Source: Lamellibrachia columna (Eukaryota > Annelida > Polychaeta > Sabellida > Siboglinidae). From it: DNA of 64,000 nucleotides. Both the position numbers and the translations under genes were made by a program. The stretch is taken from the NCBI GenBank assembly GCA_963662155.1, contig OY759270.1, positions 14,725,008 to 14,789,007 of the forward strand, given 5' to 3'. This document shows, piece after piece, positions 11,391 to 22,396 of the stretch. Every line of letters starts with the position of its first letter. The stretch's first letter is position 1. The notes under the pieces were generated by a model. That model was not told the origin of the DNA. It saw only the letters and a program-made list of their open reading frames with translations, and did not search any database.

Positions 11391-13726
11391 ATGGAGGAGA
11401 CAACACATGATAGTAGTAGTAGTAGTAGAAAGAGTGAGGAGAAATGTCCACCTGCTGGTGGAATTAAGATGAAAATTGGTGGCTTCAAGACCGGTCACTG
11501 TTACCACAAACCATCAGATGCAGCCATCCAACAGGAACCCAGTGGGGTTAACAGTGGGGTTTGGTTGCCACGGCTAAGCCAGGATGACTTTGACAGAGTG
11601 GTGCAAACCACTCCTTCAGGATTGCTGGCAGTTTCAGACGCAGAGGGTCGGCCAGGCACGAGCAAAATTCTACGGCCACAGCTTGATCAATGCCCTGACC
11701 TAACAGACATCTATCTTCAAGCTGACGTACATACAGATACTCATGCAGTTTCTGAAATGCGTCTACTTAGTGTGGACAAAAATGCAGCAATGTGGAATGA
11801 TTGCTTTAAAGAGCATGCTAGCAGAGAGGACACATGTATTCTTCCACACTTCGAAGTACATGAGAAAAAATTTGGTTTGTGTTGGCAACAGTCATTGTCC
11901 TGTACAGCCTGTCACTACAAGTCACGTATGTATAAACTGTATTCCGAAGTAAACACGGGCAGTCGTGGTCAGAAACCGTGTGCTCCAAATGTAGCCATCC
12001 ATGTAGGACTACAAGATACAACGATGGGAAACACAAAGTTGCGACACATTCTGCCCACAACAAACACACCTCCCCCAAGTCGAAGCGGGATGCAAAGGAC
12101 ATCCAACCGGGTTGCCACAATTACTTCTCAGTCCACGACTGATGACCTACAGTAGAAGAGGGAAAAAACCAGAGATAAATGTTCTGCGTGGTCTTCCAGC
12201 AAATGCACCAATCAATATAAGCATGGATGTGAGGTACAACTCAACGTCCCTGAAAAACAGCTACGGTTGTGGACAGAGTGCAAGTCAAGCAGTGGGAACC
12301 GCGATTGAATGGCAGACGGACAAGCATAAGATTCTAGGTTTTCACATGGAAAACAAGCTATGCAAACTAGGCTCATCACTTCGCAATCAAGGTCAAAATG
12401 TGTCGTGCACAGGCCATCAAGGATGTACAGCCACGATTCGTGTGGTCGATCCAATGTCAGAATATGAAATAGGCCGCCAAATCGGAGTGAGCTTTGCCCA
12501 GCAACAGGTCGGACTAAAATTCGTTGCAACAGACGGTGATGCGAAAGCATTTCATGGGTTACAGGATGCCATGCCAACAGTCGCGGCAGAACGGCAGGCT
12601 GACACAACACATCTCGGTCAGACACAGTTCTGACATATCATGAGAGCATATTTCTCACCCAGAATGTTCCCGGGAGAGAATGCCATGGTGTGAGCTGAAA
12701 ACAAGAACATTTTTGCAGAGGATGTAAGAACACGGTGCCAGAAAATCTACACTTTATGCTGGTGACATTAGAATGATAACTACTAAGATGCCAAAGATAA
12801 TCCAAGCAACACTGGACTGTTATTCTGGCTCATGTCAGAACTGTCACCCACCGACATGGAATTGTCTGTCGTGGAGGCAAGCGAAACAACTGGTGGAAAA
12901 GGTCACACTTTATGCTGGTGACATTAGAATGATAACTACTAAGATGCCAAAGATAATCCAAGCAACACTGGACTGTTATTCTGGCTCATGTCAGAACTGT
13001 CACCCATCGACATGGAATTGTCTGTCGTGGAGGCAAGCGAAACAACTGGTGGAAAAGGTCACAGCATTTGAAGGCATGTGGCCTGACACGACTCAATATG
13101 ACAGATGAAGACCGAGCAACACTTAAAGGATTAATAGAAATGCGACTTGGAAATTCAGCACTCCAGATGACATGACACAGACTTACAACTGACAAGAATG
13201 AATCCATTAACCGTTCATTCAGTGCTTCATTGCCGAAGAATGTTAAATTCAGTAGAAATGCACATGGACGAGTGAGTTCAGTGATCGATCGCATAAATTA
13301 TGGAGCGGGGAATTCAATGCTGCGCAAGTTGGAGAATGTACATTGTCCTATTACGAGAGGTGGACAGGTCGCTGAGCTGTCAAGCAAATCTAGCATGAGG
13401 TGGAATACCAGAGACAATACAAACGTCGATCATCAGTGCGTCTGCATATCCGTCATACCAAGTTAAAGCGCATGCAGAACTACTTCGATTCAAACAGAAA
13501 CCGCCGTCCAGAAGATCGATACCTGAAGTGTCAGCTTGATCCAAAACCATCTACTCGTAAAGGGAAGAAAAGGCCAGCTTCAGAAACGCCAGCAGCAGTA
13601 GTTAAGCCAGTGGTCACAAGGAGTCGCCGCAGAAAGACAACACTGCCAACTGCAAACAGGGAAGATCATCCTTATTCATTGCGATCACGAAAGTCTGCTG
13701 ATCACAGTTATGCCAGCAGAAAGTAG
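11391..13726 (+). pseudogene. Mutator-like transposase, copy A
   Basis: The start is taken at the ATG of MEETTHD. The N-terminal part is open to a TAG at 12153 (CAG in copy B) and is followed by a 2-base loss. In order: a serine run, a CTACHYKS-type Cys/His segment, a helix with PPPSRSGMQR, then INISMDVRYNS with the first candidate catalytic Asp (12226-12228), NKLCKLG, a CTGHQGCTAT zinc-like motif, VATDGDAKAFHG with the second Asp (12532-12534), a CYSGSCQNC motif, and the C-terminal block INRSFSASLPKNVKFSRN. A stop at 12631-12633, a local 156-bp in-frame duplication (12751-13062) and later shifts break the gene. The motif set matches the animal Mutator-like transposase family; the assignment is from memory of that family. 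Confidence 0.8.
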
Positions 13727-13950
13727 AGGGTAGATTATGAAAGAAACAGAAAACAGAACACTTCTTACAAATGTGAACTTTCTACTTTCTCCCAGTTTCA
13801 TCACTCATAGACCTGCAACAACAATACAAGAAACCACCAACAGACAATGGACCATGACTGACACATGGTGCCATCTTGTGAGCTATACATCAATCGACAT
13901 TCGAAGACATCACTCAGCATGGGCTGACAGACACAACTGCATAAGATTGA

Positions 13951-14430
13951 CTACAGCAGACGACATTTTGAAAAAACTGAAGGATTCAACACATCTAGAA
14001 AAATGTAAGTTTTACTATTGCATTGCCATTGAAATACCTTGAATTGCAACATACACTTTGGATATGGTGCATGAACAAAGCATACATTTTGACTAACACA
14101 ATATTGCCTGTTGTTATTTATGGAATGTGGCTCCATAGAGATATGACTTGCTGTCAGACACAGACTGTTATGACAAAGATGACTGGCATCTAAGCCAGGT
14201 TCAACACGTGTCATTTTGTGTTCAAGTATATAACTTAAACGATGCACTGTAACCTTTCTGTAGCCACACTCAAAACGGCAATTAATCACACCATAGTCAC
14301 TGAATTTCCCTTTTTTGCACCCTGTCCACAACTGACACTGCCCACTGGCAGACAATACCACCTTTTCTTGTAATTTTGCAGTGTACTTTTTACAAAAATC
14401 AACATCCATGTTTTCTGTTTCCGTTGCCAT
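13951..14430 (-). CDS. His-Cys box endonuclease, I-PpoI-like
   Basis: Intact 159-residue ORF facing the transposase tail to tail. Upstream zinc ligand Cys32 lies in GQCQLWTG; DYGVIN and VHRLSYILEH follow. The His-Cys box has H84, C86, C91, H96, N105, C111, C117, H120 and C126. Spacing from H84 to C111 equals that of I-PpoI from H98 to C125: known catalytic H98 and N119 correspond to H84 and N105, and known zinc ligands C100, C105, H110, C125, C132, H134 and C138 all have counterparts, with one-residue adjustments near C117. Such enzymes (His-Me finger nucleases) cut specific DNA sites using one metal ion. The ATG at 14430 aligns with the natural start of the domain. Whether it cuts the element ends, a genomic target or nothing is unknown. 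A truncated copy of its 3' part lies in MULE copy B and a diverged homologue in every unit of the 52-64 kb array. Confidence 0.85.
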   Translation of the reverse strand: MATETENMDVDFCKKYTAKLQEKVVLSASGQCQLWTGCKKGKFSDYGVINCRFECGYRKVTVHRLSYILEHKMTRVEPGLDASHLCHNSLCLTASHISMEPHSINNNRQYCVSQNVCFVHAPYPKCMLQFKVFQWQCNSKTYIFLDVLNPSVFSKCRLL

Positions 14431-14651
14431 GACACTCTATTTGGAGTCAGACCACAGTTGGGAATTGCATTGGTGGCCATGTTAACGTTTTGTCTGATTA
14501 TAAGAAAACCTGACCATCAAAAATTCTGAAATAAATGTGCAGCAACTGCCATCATCTCATTGACATGCTCACCAACGTTTATCAAAATCACATGGCTCCA
14601 GCTCTTTTAAAATGCCCCCATGTGCGATGCCCGTCAATATTTACAAAAAAT

Positions 14652-15528
14652 AGCTGTGTATTCATGCGCCCACGATTTTGTAAGTTAAGGGAATTTGTTA
14701 GAAAAAAATTTGTTTAGTAATCAATAAACAACTATTGCTTATAGTAAGATCATGATAATATAATAAGCACACAGGTCAATGGAAATATACTTACTTGAGA
14801 CCACTTTGCACAGCAGATGGTCTCGAATGGGTAGTTTTCCCTTTTGCCCCATAACACTGAACAAACTCATAAGGCCATGAGTCATCAGTGACCGCATAAT
14901 GGCCCTGCAGGATCTAGCAAGGCTTGCACCCTCTAGTGACGAAAGAATTTGAATCTGTGTAAAATAAATATATATTTTATATAAAATGACAACTTTATTT
15001 TAAAGGAACAAAGTTTGATCATTTCTATATTATAAAATTGTTTGCATGCATGCATGCACGCACGCGCGCACGCACGCGCGCACACACGTACATATGTATG
15101 TATGCACTTGCAGAAACTCATTATTGTCACTCACAAGCAAATTTTTATTCCTAAACCAAAAATAATAAATAGGTAATTTATTTTCTTTTGGATTATTTTA
15201 ACCTTTTTCTTCCCATGTTATAATGTTGGACCAACAATCAGTTACAGTCAGAGTATCTGTAGCTATATGAAGTGAACTTGTCTTGAAGGAACACAAACAT
15301 TATTGACTAAACAATTATGAAGCTGGACCATTTTGATATTCATACATTCATGAAATAATTTATATTTCACACCTTTAAGCATAATTTGAAATGTCACAAT
15401 AATTCCTAGAAATAGGTTCTGTATAGAAAGCTTTCCAAATTAATTTAGACTCTAAGGTTTCTTCAAAAATACAGTAAAAAAGCAATGCCACTTTATAATT
15501 GACTCAAACATATCTTAAACATACTAAA
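14652..15528. other. No gene; contains microsatellite
   Basis: Right flank of MULE copy A and downstream sequence of the DUF4806-like gene. Apart from the dinucleotide-rich tract at 15042-15105, nothing recognisable. Confidence 0.45.
15042..15105. repeat. Alternating purine-pyrimidine microsatellite
   Basis: gcatgcatgcacgcacgcgc-type repeat running into cacacgtacatatgtatgtatgc. Uninterrupted alternation of purine and pyrimidine over about 60 bases could adopt Z-DNA. Confidence 0.9.
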
Positions 15529-17233
15529 TCAATTCCTTATGTCATCATCTTCACCCAACTGTTTTTCAAAATTGCTCAGTTCATTGAGTGTGTTCAGTTT
15601 CTTGCCATTAGGCAGAATGGTGTCTAATGTCAAGTCATCATCTGGCTGTGAAGTGACGAGAGATAATTTTATCTCCTGCATTGTTTTCTCCAGTTTCTCT
15701 AGCTTGGCCAGAACTGAAAAATTGAGACAACTATATCCGCTTGAATCGATGCAAGCAATTTTAGGTGGGTCTTCCCCCTGCAAGCAATCCCCAAAGGGTG
15801 AGAAAGAAGTACATTTATTTATGGGAATTGTGCCAAGGCTAAAAAGAGTGTCAAATCTTCATTTGGGGTTCCCTGATTATGGAATGACCAATGCCAGCAA
15901 TTTTAGTTGGGTCCTCCCCCTGCCAGCAACCCCCAAATGGTAAGAAAAGGGGCATTTATTTAATTGAATGATGCTTATTTAATGGGGTGACAAGGAGGAT
16001 AAAAACAGTGTCAAGTTTTCCCATGGGGTCCCCTGAGTAGGGAAAGACCAATGGTATATTAGCACTTAAAACGGCCTACGTGTAAAGAAGCATAAAGGAG
16101 TACCTTGAATGCAGAAGGAGCTCGACATCATCTGTGATCTGCCAGGACTCTCCATTTGCAGTCCATCACCCTGTGGACGTTGTTGTTTGCCGAGAACTTG
16201 CGGCAGCTTAAGTTGGGCCTGGGATGAACTGCAACTAGGTCGAAGTGGTGGCTCTGTACGCTTAGAAGATTTACCTCTGGGCAAATCACTGCCACTTTCA
16301 GTATCCAGTGCTGTATTGAACATAAATGTTACAATTATATATTATTATCTATTAGTTTATTTGACATGAAAGTCACAGTGACATGAAATATTTAGGATAT
16401 ACATTTGGACAGAGACATCACATTCTTACAATAGTAGATATAGAGAAACCAAGCAGACAAAACTCAGACTTCTTCAATAAATAGCCATTAGACCTGTACA
16501 AGTGAATCAGATGACATTTAATGTCCACATTATGTTATAGTATTCAACAAGTGTGATAGACATGTGTATAGTAAATGCACGATACTTTTGATATTAAAAT
16601 CATAGCTCGTTAATCCAGACACATACAGTGGGTATCAAGGTGTCAGGATTAACCAAGTTCCACTGTCCTTTGTTGTACATTAACTATATGTTATGTATAT
16701 TTGTATAATTGTTACCTGAGAAACTGAAAGGAGGTGGAAGGAGTGCAACTGTTTCCACAGTATCTGGAGTTTCCTCAACTTCTGAATCTGAAACTATTTT
16801 CAGGGTTGTACAGAGTTTGTCTTGGTAGAATACCGATATGTTCTTGAAGTTAAACCTACAATCAAATTGATATTTGTCCAGAATCAGACACCAAAGTTTG
16901 TATTTGTAGATGTATTTAAGTATACATATTGAGAGACAAAAAGTTTGGCTATTTGATATTTTGGCTGCGTTTTCTGTCACGGGTTTTCTCAAAATATAAC
17001 CCAAATGTTTTTACACGAACCCTCCCCCTCTCCACTAAAACAAATTCTTACGTAGTCAGCCTGGGTAATGTCTGCAAATAACCAATTAAGCCATAATTAG
17101 TATTCCACACAAAAATTGCATTTTTATTACTTACCCCATCTCCTCTTTTTTCTATCCATGATGTTGGTACGCATTCCACTTCCACAGCATCACCTTCTTT
17201 GAAAAGAACCACAGAGTATGGCATGGCTATACT
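15529..17233 (-). CDS. DUF4806-like gene, five-exon model
   Basis: Phase-consistent exons: 17224 (ATG) to 17135; a 20-nt exon 17071-17052; 16855-16716; 16310-16104; 15777-15529. Every boundary has AG and GT (for example GATGGG/GTAAGT and TTCTCAG/GTAACA) and phases 0, 2, 1 and 1 join correctly. The start reads MPYSVVLFKEGDAVEVEC then VPTSWIEKRG, like the N-terminal module found in many invertebrate DUF4806 proteins; the middle has VSDSEVEETPD; the end has a coiled segment LAKLEKLEKTMQEIK and ILPNGKKLNTLNELSNFEKQL, the opening of a DUF4806 domain. It then stops after EDDDIRN, so the domain is truncated or a further exon uses the GGTGAAG donor just before. The usual CFWPP segment after exon 1 is missing. 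An acceptor (ggtttcag) before the ATG implies a 5' noncoding exon. Confidence 0.55.
15763..16050. repeat. Tandem duplication spanning an intron-exon boundary
   Basis: Sequence around the acceptor of the last DUF4806-like exon (tcttccccctgcaagcaatccccaaa... to accaatg) recurs about 134 bases away (gtcctccccctgccagcaacccccaaa...). The duplicate also carries an acceptor-like gctggcag and a copy of the exon start. Confidence 0.75.
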
Positions 17234-17647
17234 GAAACCAAGGAGATGTGAAATCAAAACTGTTTACAAATCAGCTTGTACAGTTTTACACAGGCAAAGC
17301 TTATATTTTCTCTATGCTTTAAAATAATTGAAAAATTTAATATTAATTACACTGACATTCAACGAATTCCACAGTTTTGTCCCATACTAATACATAATCA
17401 ATGACATAGCCCAAGCTTCTATCAGTTGATACATAGGTTCTGGAAAACTGATTTTGTTTTCATGTGCAGCATGCATTTCTATGCCTTACAAATTACATAT
17501 GAATGTTTTATTCATCTCTATATTTTAATGTTTGTAATATGTTAGCTATAACAGGTGGCTCAAATATCATGGCTATTAACATAATACAATATAATTTTTT
17601 ACAAAGGACATTAACAAAGTAAGCATGTGTGTGTGTGCGTGTGTACC
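17234..17647. other. No gene seen
   Basis: AT-rich spacer, likely intron or 5' region of the DUF4806-like gene, with a short (tg)n tract at 17628-17643. Confidence 0.4.
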
Positions 17648-18506
17648 TCAGTAGTCATGAAGGAGCTGAATAAACACAATGTCACTGCCAGAGTCCATCC
17701 TTATACATCTCTTAGTTAGGACTTTTCCTTCCACAATTTTCATTTCATAGTTTGTTCTCCGCACTTTGCAGCCACCAATAGTCCGAGAATCACAGGGGTG
17801 CATAAATAAAGCCCCTGGTGAATGGTAAATCCCGCATTTGTATGTGTCTTCTTGTCTATTCTCCACACAAACCACTTCACAGTACTAGATCTGTATGCAT
17901 TATCTGGCCGTCTATGATAAATATGTCTTTGTAGAGTTGTATACTCCTCTTCATGTTGTATTTCTTCGAAGAGTCTTTTCACAATTTGGGCGGCAGGATT
18001 TCTGCCAGACCTCACCTTTCTGATGATTCACTCTCACTGTATGATTCTACTTCCCTGTCAGTAGGGATGTCATCAGTAATAGTATCACTGTATGCATTGT
18101 CATCATAATCATCATTAGTAACATTGTCACTATGGTGGTCATGTTCATCACTGTGGTCATGTTCAACACTGTGGTCATGTTCATCACTGTGGTCATGTTC
18201 AACACTGTGGTCATGTTCAACACTGTGGTCATGTTCATCACTGTGGTCATGTTCAACACTGTGGTCATGTTCATCACTGTGGTCATGTTCAGCATTTGTG
18301 TTATGCTCAACTTGGTCATTATTGCTTTCTTGAAATTCTGTCACATCTTCTGATGTTTCATTTTCGGAAGTGTTTCCAATTAATTCACGTGTATCTGCAT
18401 CTATTTTGGACTTTATTCTCTTTTCCGACATCCATCTTCTGCAATATTCCCTTTTCCGTGCTCTTTTCATATGGGCACTCAACGCGTCTATATCCTGCTC
18501 AAACAA
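17648..18506 (-). CDS. Acidic HDHS-repeat protein, unrecognised
   Basis: The first exon-like ORF (18506-18012) starts MFEQDIDALSAHMKRARK, has a basic patch KREYCRRWMSEKRIKSK, then an Asp/His-rich six-residue repeat (HDHSDE/HDHSVE) and an acidic Ser-rich end YSESESSER at a strong donor-like AG/GTGAGG. Beyond it other frames stay open: NPAAQIVKRLFEEIQHEEEY (to about 17885) and, after an acceptor-like catacag, CEVVCVENRQEDTYKCG to IQLLHDY. How these join is uncertain (intron or frameshift). Basic plus acidic regions suggest a nuclear protein; no known family identified. Confidence 0.45.
18131..18296. repeat. 18-bp coding minisatellite
   Basis: Tandem 18-bp units in two alternating versions (gttcatcactgtggtcat and gttcaacactgtggtcat). 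On the minus strand they encode the HDHS(D/V)E hexapeptide and keep the frame open. Confidence 0.9.
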
Positions 18507-19740
18507 ATTTCCTCTATAACTAATGATGCAGAAGATAAGTCATGGCAGATGTTATATGTTGGCCAATCCCCTACTAAATGGACAGTTGTACAACAGTACC
18601 CCTAGCTGGCAGATAACCCTGTTGAAACTTGGAACTTAATTAGTGTTGCTGCTAGGGGTAGTGTAGTACTACTATACCACCCCTTGCTATAGTGATGATT
18701 ACACAAAATAAGTAATGTCACTGGACACAACTGTCTCAGATCTACACAGTGTTAAGTTGGTAGATTAGCCTTATATTTGACAAGGATAACATTTGGGAAA
18801 GTACATGTGACAGCGTGCTGCATTTTGAGATTGATCTTGACATCAAGTTTAACAATGAAAAACAATACATTTGTAATACTAATACATTCTAAGTGACTTT
18901 TGGTTATTCATCAGTTAGCTACATACCTCGTTGCATCTAGTCGAGCCTTGTTATAACGCGGTAGTCGGGGTCCACGACTTCGGACCGCGCTGTAAGCGAG
19001 GCGCGTTAGGTGTTCTCATATCTGCCACCAGGGAGCTACGAAACAACAGCGACCCCCGCCCGCTGCACCAAGCCCAAGAACGCTGTCGAAGCCCCGTGTG
19101 CTTGCACCATTATCTTATACGGCAATATGCAGTTTATGGAACTTATTAAACGAGTATACTAGCATCAACGTGTATTATTTTTAAATGTCACACCCTCTTG
19201 ACTCTTGAACTGAATAAAACACACGTACGTATTTTGTTATGGAATAGATCTACTACGATGATGATGTACTGGACCAACAGGCCTACGAATCGAAAATAAT
19301 AACCTGGACCTGAGCAGCCGAAAACGTATATGATTTGACAAACGTAGTATGTAAGCTGATAAAACGCAGAAAAATACAATAGGTAGAATTAATAATTGTT
19401 TCACCTCGTCTTTCAACCGATCTCGACCGAAGCATACATTTATTACGCACCACTTAACATCGTTTCATATGCGGATGACGAATTCGTATTTTCGTTGGTT
19501 TCGCGTCTCGAAAACGATTAAATTTACGATGTAATGTAATATTACGCGGATTCGGATATAACGCGGTCGGTCGTGGATCCCGAATTTCTGCCGCCAGGGG
19601 AAAATGCCAACTAGGCCTGCTTAAACCTACTTAGAATTGCTTTGACAATTCTCAAGAAACATTAGGTGAACAATGTCAATGAACGAGTATCAACGTGTTG
19701 TTTGTTTTGCGCTGCCGCCGACATCAATCGCTGTCGCTGG
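18507..19740. other. No gene; two short GC-rich dispersed repeats
   Basis: Two related segments, 18948-19025 (gttataacgcggtagtcgg...) and 19555-19610 (atataacgcggtcggtcgtgg...), share the start tataacgcggt followed by a GC-rich block and ccgccaggg/ctgccaccaggg. They look like ends or copies of a short mobile repeat. Otherwise nothing. Confidence 0.45.
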
Positions 19741-19789
19741 CTTCGCTTCGCACATTTTGATATTATATATTATTATTTTATTACATTTT

Positions 19790-20845
19790 TGAAAATTTGT
19801 CTGATGTTTTTAAAACAGTATTGTGTTTGCTGGGCTCAGCCATAAAATTAAAGCTTTTCTAATACCTTTCAAAGTAAAATGTTTTAATAAAACATTAAAA
19901 TAATTTTTTTTTGATGTTATGTTCCTTTGTCAAAAATGTTTTTATGATGTTATATATACGTTTTAATAAAACATTGTTCAACAATGTTTTTCAAATGTTT
20001 CCAAGATGGCAAATTTTTATATCATTATAGCATATACAAAAACATTTTTATGACATTTTAGAAAACATTTTTCTGATGTTTTTTTAAACAGTATTGTGCT
20101 TGCTGGGCTCAGCCATAAAATCAAAGCTTTTCTGATACCTTTCAAAGTGAAATGTTTTAATAAAACATTAAAATAACATTTTTGTGATGTTTATGTTCCT
20201 TTGTCAAACATGTTTTTATGATGTTATATATATGTTTTAATAAAACATTGTTCAAACAGGTTTTTCAAATGTTTCCAAGTCGACACATTTTGATATCATT
20301 ATAACATTAAAAAAACATTATTATGACATTTGAGGAAACATTTTTCTGATGTTTTTAAAACAGTATTGTGTTTGCTGGGCTCAGCCATAAAATCAAAGCT
20401 TTTCTTATACCTTTCAAAGTGAAATTTTTAATACAACATTAAAATAAAATTTTTGTGATGTTTAGGTTCCTTTGTCAAACATGTTTTCATGATGTTATAT
20501 ATATATTTTAAAAAAACATTGTTCAAAAATGTTTTTCAAATGTTTCCAAGATGGCACATTTTGATATCATTATAAAATTAAAAAAACATTATTATGACAT
20601 TTGAGGAAACATTTTTCTGATGTTTTTAAAACATTATTGTGTTTGATGGGAATGTTTTAATGATGTTTTAAAAACATCACTGAAAAATGTAAAATTACGT
20701 TATCTTAAAAACATATGTATGATGTTTCTGAAATTTTACATAACATTTTATTTACATTTACGAAATGTTATTGAAAAATGTTTTCGTTATAACATGTATA
20801 TAACCTTTATCAAATGTTATAAAAATGTTATGTGTTTGCTGGGCG
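19790..20845. repeat. 273-bp tandem repeat with many aaaacatt/aatgtttt motifs
   Basis: The landmark tgctgggctcagccataaaa occurs at 19828, 20101 and 20373, a period of 272-273 bp. Units are packed with short inverted aatgttttaat...aaaacatt motifs. After three units the array decays (20640-20845) and ends with the same gtgtttgctggg phrase that starts each unit. Confidence 0.85.
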
Positions 20846-20869
20846 GTCACATAATCTCACCGGCAGCAG

Positions 20870-21215
20870 AATACGTTCGACCGCAGTGATGTCGAGGTTG
20901 TTGTCGGCTGGACGATAGTAAGCCAGATGTCAATAGATCGTGGAGACGGCGATGTTTCATGACGACGGCTGACGCGGACGCTCTGGTGTCACACACGGGG
21001 AAGACAGTTGAACGGTCAGCTGGACGTACAGTATGTCAGCCGACAATATGTCGTGGAGACGGCTAACGTGTCGTGACGACGGCTAACGTGTCGTGACGAT
21101 AGCTCGTGCGGACGCACTGGTGTCGCGCGCGCGGGGAAGGCAGTTGAACAGTCGGCTGAACGCTCTGTAGGTCGGCCGTCAACATGACTTGGAGACGACG
21201 AACGTGTCGTGGACG
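20870..21215. repeat. GC-rich imperfect tandem duplication
   Basis: A block with gacgctctggtgtcacacacgg and gaagacagttgaacggtcagctgg (from about 20955) recurs from about 21108, and a 19-20 bp piece gctaacgtgtcgtgacgac is doubled between them. Composition contrasts with the AT-rich neighbours. Confidence 0.7.
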
Positions 21216-21464
21216 GTCCCATTACGTTGATACCCCTTTTAATATAATGTACCACGCCAAAAGCGAAAACATCATGGGTACAATTATTGCATAACCTGGC
21301 CATGCCCCATGCCTAACAATAAACTTCCAATGTGGGCTCCCACACCACACTTGGATACTATTATTGCATAACTTGTCGATGCAATTCGTCTATATACACT
21401 CTAACATTTACCTCACCATATTCAGGAAAATAGTTCATATAATAGCAATTCGCAGAAATTCGAC

Positions 21465-21665
21465 ATTATGACACCTACTTGTGTAAACACACAAAATGGG
21501 GATAGGCAACAACGATCCGATTGAAGTGATCCTTTATACTATTTACTCTCGGTCCACCAAAAAAACTACCCCAACACCTGTAAGAAAACCTCAAGTAAAG
21601 GTACGTTGTTATACAGCACGATATCCAGTCCTTGGGATTGTTCAACGTGCTTACCATCGAGGTAC
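21465..21665 (+). repeat. Fragment of the 1.8-kb LINE-derived unit
   Basis: Aligns with unit positions about 875-1072: acacaaaatggggataggca, gatccgattgaagtgatcc, ctcggtccaccaaaa and, after a gap, agtaaaggtacgttgttatacagcac to gattgttcaacgtgctta (the SINE-tail portion). Well diverged. Confidence 0.7.
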
Positions 21666-22396
21666 CGAGAGTAATGGTGATAATACAAGTCACAATACAA
21701 TGGTGAGATAGGTCTGCCAATCATTAATAATCTCACGTGCCCATTAAATGATATGCGCACATAGGCTTAGGTGGTTATATTCTTGATATCGAAAAATTGT
21801 TTTTAAAACAAAAACAATAGTAATAAATTATATTAACCTACTGCCTTGATTTGGCATGTACCAACTACAAATCAGCATAACTAAATAGTACTGTAATTGT
21901 ATTTAGTCTGAAAAATAAAATGATACTCTGTAATAAATCATCTATCCGTATAACATGGATAGGTTATATTAATTGAAGGTGTGCAAGTGTGCAAGTGCCA
22001 GACAATGCTTACGTCATTTGACGCAGCTGTGTCTCGGGAATGTTCACAGGAGTTACGTAACGCAGGCGTCAAACACTGCGCACCTTGAAACATGCGTCCT
22101 GTTTACTTCGTACTTGATGGACAACACCCTGAGTGTCTGTGTACAAGATATTCCTATTGAAAGACCAACAGTCAGAAATCAGTTCATTTTTTTTCCAAGT
22201 TCATACAGAAGTTCAGAACGAGTTTTCGTGAGGTGTTCATTAACAAATAAACGAAGGTTTAGACCCGAGGCTGTATTGTGATGTTTTAGGTTGATTCGAG
22301 CTGTGTATGTCCCTCCGACGTTCGCTATTTAGTGTAAAAATCTTAGTGCGTGGTCGCCCGCCATCCGTTTTAGGGCGGCCAATTCTGTGCGCTCGC
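21666..22396. other. No gene seen
   Basis: No domain or repeat recognised; GC-rich from 22290 to 22396 just beyond the LINE ORF1 remnant. Confidence 0.4.

Larger units (their letters stand above)
10874..14651 (+). mobile_element. MULE copy A (transposase plus endonuclease)
   Basis: Left boundary is set by where homology to copy B begins (ttttttacctggtgccac at 10874 and 44545). Right boundary is set by where homology to the fragment at 43813-44011 ends (tcaatatttacaaaaa). Between them lie a broken plus-strand transposase (11391-13726) and a minus-strand His-Cys box endonuclease ORF (13951-14430), tail to tail. No clear terminal inverted repeat or target duplication was found by eye; both ends are only T-rich/A-rich. 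It sits inside a LINE-repeat fragment. Confidence 0.75.

Noticed and set aside
13951..14430. Group I intron as the carrier of the His-Cys box ORF
   Set aside because: The ORF lies between transposon boundaries and opposite to a transposase; I saw no conserved group I core sequences, though folding was not computed.
10874..14651. Terminal inverted repeats for MULE copy A
   Set aside because: Left end (ttttttacctgg) and reverse-complemented right end (tttttgtaaata) share only T-rich bases; not enough to call.
18131..18296. Regular 18-bp repeats as a CRISPR-like array
   Set aside because: Units are contiguous without unique spacers and encode an in-frame hexapeptide in a eukaryotic ORF.
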